Below are positions 6,852 to 9,703 of a stretch of DNA of 9,703 nt, piece by piece (position 1 is the first letter of the stretch; the number at the start of each line of letters is the position of its first letter). The stretch spans positions 1-9,703 of the forward strand of contig DAOWJX010000311.1 in NCBI GenBank assembly GCA_030640155.1. Reading direction: 5' to 3'. The position numbers and the translations under genes are program-made. Under the pieces are notes generated by a model that worked only from the letters and a program-made list of their open reading frames with translations, was not told the origin of the DNA and searched no databases. The DNA comes from Candidatus Aegiribacteria sp. Its GTDB lineage: Bacteria; Fermentibacterota; Fermentibacteria; Fermentibacterales; JCC-6.

Positions 6852-7322
6852 ATGAAATTGGAAGTTAGTTTTGCATTTATCTCATTACTTCTCTGTAGCT
6901 GTCTTTCCGGTCCTGATTCAGAGACGGTACACTTTAACAACCAGATAGCGTTGGGTTTTGAGGTTGCTAATATAATAGATAACGAGTGTATTTTCGGTGA
7001 GATTTTTCTCACACCATATGAATCATCCCCAGAGTGCTTCTATCTTGTTGAAACCCCTGATCATCTTGATTCTGTTTTCATGGATATTTCGTATATGTTT
7101 GATTGGACTCCCCAGCTTGATGAGTTTTTCCCGGAGACCGGTATGCTTCTCGTTTACTTCAGAGATGTACCGTCTGAGGATTGTTACAATGAGCATTCAG
7201 TCAGTCTGCGCAATGACACAGTCTTCATTGATGTTTCCATTGAGGAATTCGAGGTTGAACTGCCTTCTCCAGGCTTAGCTGGAGTGGCAATACCCATTGG
7301 AATAATACCTGCCCTTGATTGA
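6852..7322 (+). CDS. Small lipoprotein of unknown function
   Basis: The only intact plus-strand gene encodes 156 residues. The chosen ATG at 6852 follows GGAGG (6837-6841) by 10 bases and gives a proper lipoprotein signal peptide: MKLEVSFAF, then ISLLLCSC, with lipobox L-C-S-C and Cys17 as the lipidated residue. An ATG at 6810 would place 14 unlikely residues before it and has no ribosome site. The mature part is acidic, rich in Phe, Glu and Asp, with two Cys (in NECIFGE and SPECFYL) and one more in SEDCYNE. A C-terminal hydrophobic segment reads GLAGVAIPIGIIPALD. I recognise no family. It is divergent from mazEF and shares its regulatory spacer, and it ends 128 bases before a good terminator. 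Probably a membrane-anchored periplasmic or surface protein; role unknown. Confidence 0.75.
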   Translation: MKLEVSFAFISLLLCSCLSGPDSETVHFNNQIALGFEVANIIDNECIFGEIFLTPYESSPECFYLVETPDHLDSVFMDISYMFDWTPQLDEFFPETGMLLVYFRDVPSEDCYNEHSVSLRNDTVFIDVSIEEFEVELPSPGLAGVAIPIGIIPALD

Positions 7323-7363
7323 TACTCTTCCTGTAAAGTTCTTACTGTACGCCCGACAGGATT

Positions 7364-7391
7364 CCCTTCGACTCACTTCGTTCGCTCAGGG
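7364..7391. repeat. Short CCCT...AGGG low-complexity element
   Basis: A 28-base stretch runs from CCCTTCGACTCAC to TTCGCTCAGGG, with short CCCT/AGGG ends and repeated TTCG and CTCA tetramers. Such TTCG/CTCA-rich motifs look like the intergenic dispersed repeats seen in many bacterial genomes. Only one copy is in this window, so repeat status is inferred from its appearance. Confidence 0.35.
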
Positions 7392-7403
7392 TAAACTCAC
7401 CAC

Positions 7404-7420
7404 TCCGATCTTCAATCGGA
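7404..7420. other. Small perfect stem-loop
   Basis: TCCGAT (7404-7409) and ATCGGA (7415-7420) form a perfect 6-base stem with a CTTCA loop. It lacks a U-tract. It lies between the CCCT...AGGG element and the strong terminator, making a cluster of folded elements in this spacer. Confidence 0.4.
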
Positions 7421-7440
7421 AGTCCGAATCCATAGCGCAA

Positions 7441-7478
7441 TAACGAAAGCGGGGACACCCTGATCGGTGTCCCCATTT
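7441..7478 (+). repeat. Hairpin repeat, copy A
   Basis: Copy A consists of TAACGAAA, a 3-base variable part, the hairpin core GGGACACCCT-G-ATCGG-T-GTCCC and TTTT. Copy B, at 9411-9445 in the same orientation, shares TAACGAAA, GGGACACCCT, ATCGG, GTCCC and TTTT in the same order. The shared 5' flank shows that these are related copies and not just two similar terminators. Confidence 0.6.
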
Positions 7479-7482
7479 TCTT
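7451..7482 (+). terminator. Strong intrinsic terminator, plus strand
   Basis: A perfect 9-base G/C-rich stem, GGGGACACC and GGTGTCCCC, with a 6-base loop (7451-7474) is followed by ATTTTCTTT. It would end transcription of the small lipoprotein gene. On the minus strand the hairpin is followed by GCTTTCGTTATT, a poor U-tract, so ending the VCBS-protein transcript here as well is possible but less sure. Confidence 0.75.
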
Positions 7483-7518
7483 TGATACCCCTGGTGTACG
7501 TATTTCGAACTCAAGCAA

Positions 7519-9351
7519 CTACTCTATCACCACGAAGCGCTGTGTCGCTGTGAAGTCTCCAGAAGTCATCCGGCAGAAGTAGATCCCTGCATATAAGTCC
7601 ACAAGCAGAACTTCATGAAACCCTATAGAGTACTCATCTTCATGAATCTCACTGACAAGTCGACCTGAGAAATCGAAGATATAAATGTCGACATTAGCAG
7701 TCTCGGTCAAAGCAAATCTGATGATTGGTGAGCCTGATGATGGATTAGGTGAGATAGGAAGCAGCTCCGTTCCAGGAGGAATCGGTTCAGCAGTTTCTCC
7801 AATACCGAGAGGATTCCAGCTAATGGTAACATCGTTGAGCGTTGGAGTAGTATCCGGATTCGAGGTTGCAAGAATAGCCCTGTACTGGAAGTAGCTGTCG
7901 TAATCGTTCAGGATCCACTCAAGACTACAGGGTGATAAGAGAGTATCTGACCAAGTGCCCATATCGGTAAAAGTATCTGAAGCTCTAACCTGAAAAGCAA
8001 CAGCTGTACCAGTCGGTTCTATGGATGTCCAATCGATATTTCCCCAACCCGGATCGTTCTGAAGATACAGAACACTGGATTCAAGTGAACCTCCAGGCGA
8101 ATATTGATTAAGATCCCACCAGGTGATGTTGTCTTGTGAATATGCTGCACCGAGGATGTCCATATTACCGTCGCCGTCAATGTCCTCGGAGTACACGAAA
8201 TGGGCATTAATGAATTCCCCATCAACTGTATGCTCGACCCATGATGTACCCGAGCCGCCAATATTCTCCCACCAGGTGATGTCATAATCGCCAAAAGCAG
8301 CACCAAGGATGTCCATATCACCGTCACCATCGATGTCCTCCGAGTATACGCACAAAGCGCCATTGAATTCCCCATCAACTGTGTGCTCGGTCCAGGATGA
8401 ACCTGAGCCATCAGTATTCTCCCACCAGATGATGTCGTCGGCATATCTAGCAGCGCCGAGGACGTCCATATCACCGTCACTATCAATGTCTGCCGAGTAT
8501 ACGGAATAAGCACCATCGGCTCCACCGATGACGTGCTCGGTCCAGTTTATACCTGAGCCATCGATATTCTCCCACCAAGCAATGTAGTTGACAAGATTTG
8601 CGGCACCGAGAATATCCATATCACCATCACCATCTATATCTTCCGAATAAACCGAATGAGCTAAATCGAAATCCATAGCAACGGGGTGCTCGGCCCAGTT
8701 TATACCTAAGCCGTCGATATTCTCCCACCAGGTGATATCGGCGATTTCATCACCTGAGCTGAGGATGTCCATATCCCCGTCACCATCTATATCCTCAGAG
8801 TACACGCAGAATGCCCATAAGTAGTACCCGTCAACGGTATGCTCGATCCAGGATGTGCCTGAACCGTCTTCATTCTCCCACCAGATAATGTGGCTGGCAT
8901 TGTAGGCAGCCCCAAGGATGTCCATATCACCGTCGCTGTCTATGTCCGCCGAGTATACGGAAGTGGCGTACACGAAGTTTCCATCAATTGTATGCTCGAT
9001 CCAGGATGTGCCTGAACCATCTTCATTCTCCCACCAGGTGATGTCGTTATCCCAACAGGCAGCACCGAGGATATCCATATCACCATCACCATCTATGTCT
9101 TCCGAGTATACGGAATAGGCACCATCAAATGCTCCAGCAACAGTATGATGCTCAGTTACAAAATGGAGCACAATATCTCCGGGAATGCTCCACCTGACAT
9201 CGGTATCGAGATAAAACTCGTCACTCAACTCAACAACCGGTCCAAAGACGCCAGGTCCCCCAGACCAATCGGTCTGAACTACGGAATCTGCATATGAAAC
9301 GGTAAAGGAACCGAAGATGATCAGAAATGGTAGAATACTTCTATAACACAT
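7519..9351 (-). CDS. Secreted seven-repeat VCBS/FG-GAP-like propeller protein with C-terminal sorting domain
   Basis: The 610-residue protein starts at the ATG at 9351, preceded by AGGAAGG at close spacing; this gives a signal peptide MCYRSILPFLIIFGS...SYA, whereas a start 48 bases upstream would bury it. A short N-terminal strand region (TDWSGGPGVFGPV) is followed by seven repeats of about 50 residues (about 76-419). Each has VYSEDIDGDGDMDILGAA, a putative calcium-binding D-x-D-G-D-G-D-x-D loop, then ITWWEN-x-DGSG and W-x-EHTVDG. Seven blades suggest a closed propeller. Residues 420-512 form a beta-sandwich-like module (DPGWGNIDW, VAFQVRASD, YFQYRAIL, VTISW). Residues 529-610 are a FlgD-like/type IX sorting domain (ISPNPSSG, IFDFSGRLV, AGIYFCR, final FVVIE). 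No enzyme domain is seen; adhesion or ligand binding on the cell surface is inferred. Two repeats carry DSDGDMD and the last DGDGNMD. Confidence 0.88.
   Translation of the reverse strand: MCYRSILPFLIIFGSFTVSYADSVVQTDWSGGPGVFGPVVELSDEFYLDTDVRWSIPGDIVLHFVTEHHTVAGAFDGAYSVYSEDIDGDGDMDILGAACWDNDITWWENEDGSGTSWIEHTIDGNFVYATSVYSADIDSDGDMDILGAAYNASHIIWWENEDGSGTSWIEHTVDGYYLWAFCVYSEDIDGDGDMDILSSGDEIADITWWENIDGLGINWAEHPVAMDFDLAHSVYSEDIDGDGDMDILGAANLVNYIAWWENIDGSGINWTEHVIGGADGAYSVYSADIDSDGDMDVLGAARYADDIIWWENTDGSGSSWTEHTVDGEFNGALCVYSEDIDGDGDMDILGAAFGDYDITWWENIGGSGTSWVEHTVDGEFINAHFVYSEDIDGDGNMDILGAAYSQDNITWWDLNQYSPGGSLESSVLYLQNDPGWGNIDWTSIEPTGTAVAFQVRASDTFTDMGTWSDTLLSPCSLEWILNDYDSYFQYRAILATSNPDTTPTLNDVTISWNPLGIGETAEPIPPGTELLPISPNPSSGSPIIRFALTETANVDIYIFDFSGRLVSEIHEDEYSIGFHEVLLVDLYAGIYFCRMTSGDFTATQRFVVIE
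8095..9126 (-). repeat. Seven tandem ~150-base coding repeats
   Basis: The VCBS blades are repeated at the DNA level with a period of about 150-156 bases. For example, plus-strand copies of a [GC]A[TC]-rich block with TCCATATCACC recur near 8152, 8308, 8461, 8610, 8762, 8915 and 9069. The nucleotide similarity suggests recent tandem duplication or ongoing homogenisation. Copy number could vary between strains or be collapsed in assembly. Confidence 0.8.
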
Positions 9352-9385
9352 GACACCTTCCTGTATCTTGAGAATCACGGAAAGA

Positions 9386-9399
9386 TGACAGGATGTCAA
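9386..9399 (-). promoter_or_regulatory. Possible promoter -35 and operator of the VCBS gene
   Basis: On the minus strand TTGACA (9394-9399) lies 43 bases before the ATG. A weak -10 (GATTCT) follows after 17 bases. The -35 box overlaps a perfect inverted repeat TGACA-GGA-TGTCA (9386-9398), which could be a regulator site. Confidence 0.35.
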
Positions 9400-9410
9400 G
9401 TTTTTCGGGT

Positions 9411-9445
9411 TAACGAAATTGGGACACCCTATCGGCGTCCCTTTT
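9411..9445 (+). repeat. Hairpin repeat, copy B
   Basis: TAACGAAA is followed by an 8-base stem with one A-C mismatch, GGGACACC / GGCGTCCC (9421-9441, loop CTATC) and TTTT. It matches copy A (7441-7478) in order and orientation. No plus-strand gene ends just before it, so it has no obvious terminator job. It lies immediately upstream of the VCBS gene's promoter region. Confidence 0.6.
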
Positions 9446-9703
9446 AATATCCCACATGATTCGCAGTTGGAAACCGTTTCTGGAATGGATCACAAGACTT
9501 GCTGAACTCCGGAAAACCCTTTCAATGATTCACATTTAGATGCAACACATGGACTTCACTTGTGCGTTAAACAAAAATGGAAAACAAGTATGTACACTCA
9601 ATTTGGTACGGAATTTTGAACCGGGTCATAACCTTTTTCGTACCGGAATACCGTGAGAATGAGTGAATACCGGTAAGATTTCGACAGAAACACGCCCGCA
9701 GCG
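9446..9703. other. Terminal stretch without a recognisable gene
   Basis: I see no convincing gene in the last 258 bases. A plus frame at 9456-9539 (27 codons, MIRSWKPFLEWITRLAELRK) lacks a ribosome site. Near the end, GGAATACCG (9645-9653) recurs as GAATACCG (9665-9672), and TACCGG occurs at 9641-9646 and 9668-9673. GGTACG near 9605 is inverted as CGTACC near 9640. These could be regulatory sites for a gene beyond the window. Confidence 0.4.

Noticed and set aside
8309..9118. Repeated plus-strand frames reading MSISPSPSMSSEYT and similar
   Set aside because: These are antisense shadows of the repeated DIDGDGDMD blades in the VCBS gene, recurring because the coding repeat recurs.
8095..9126. 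CRISPR-like regular spacing of repeated words
   Set aside because: The period is about 150 bases inside one continuous reading frame with conserved protein blades; there are no short repeats with unique spacers and no cas genes.
9456..9539. 27-codon plus-strand frame starting MIRSWKPFLEW
   Set aside because: No ribosome site or promoter is evident and the length is too short to judge; left as part of the terminal spacer.

Overview
The window carries seven well-supported protein genes, six on the minus strand and one on the plus strand, separated by regulatory or degenerate spacers. The character is that of an FCB-group bacterium (Bacteroidetes/Fibrobacteres-like) or an allied uncultured candidate phylum. 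Two large secreted proteins end in the FlgD-like C-terminal sorting domain used for type IX-type secretion (an N-P-N-P or S-P-N-P turn, V-x-D-I/F-x-G-R, G-I-Y-F, and a final V-V-L/I-E). There are also several lipoproteins and VCBS and Kelch propellers. A lineage such as Fermentibacteria is a guess; no rRNA or marker gene is present.

Region 1 (89-2998, minus) looks like a three-gene transcription unit: an unknown exported protein, a beta-propeller lipoprotein, and a TPR plus alpha/beta-hydrolase fusion. Gaps are 40 and 5 bases, and a good sigma70-type promoter lies at 3033-3060. Region 2 (3364-5571, minus) is one large secreted protein joining a caspase-fold (clan CD) cysteine peptidase with a His/Cys dyad, an EF-hand loop, a Kelch propeller and a sorting domain.

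Region 3 (about 5600-6085) has no intact gene. It holds a minus-strand terminator and plus-strand protein-coding debris. Region 4 (6086-6725, minus) is a complete mazEF toxin-antitoxin pair with stop and start codons abutting, a near-consensus promoter and a perfect palindrome at the transcription start. Divergent from it is a small lipoprotein gene (6852-7322, plus).

Region 5 (7519-9351, minus) encodes a secreted seven-bladed VCBS/FG-GAP-like propeller with a sorting domain. Copies of one hairpin element, including matching 5' flanks, lie on both sides of it in the same orientation (7441-7478 and 9411-9445). The last 260 bases hold no recognisable gene.

Most of the window is thus an exported-protein region (surface enzymes and propellers) with a mobile-type toxin-antitoxin module inserted among them. 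No complete, clearly new multi-gene system is demonstrable. The strongest leads are the peptidase-Kelch fusion, the repeat-flanked VCBS gene and the palindrome-rich mazE/lipoprotein divergent region.
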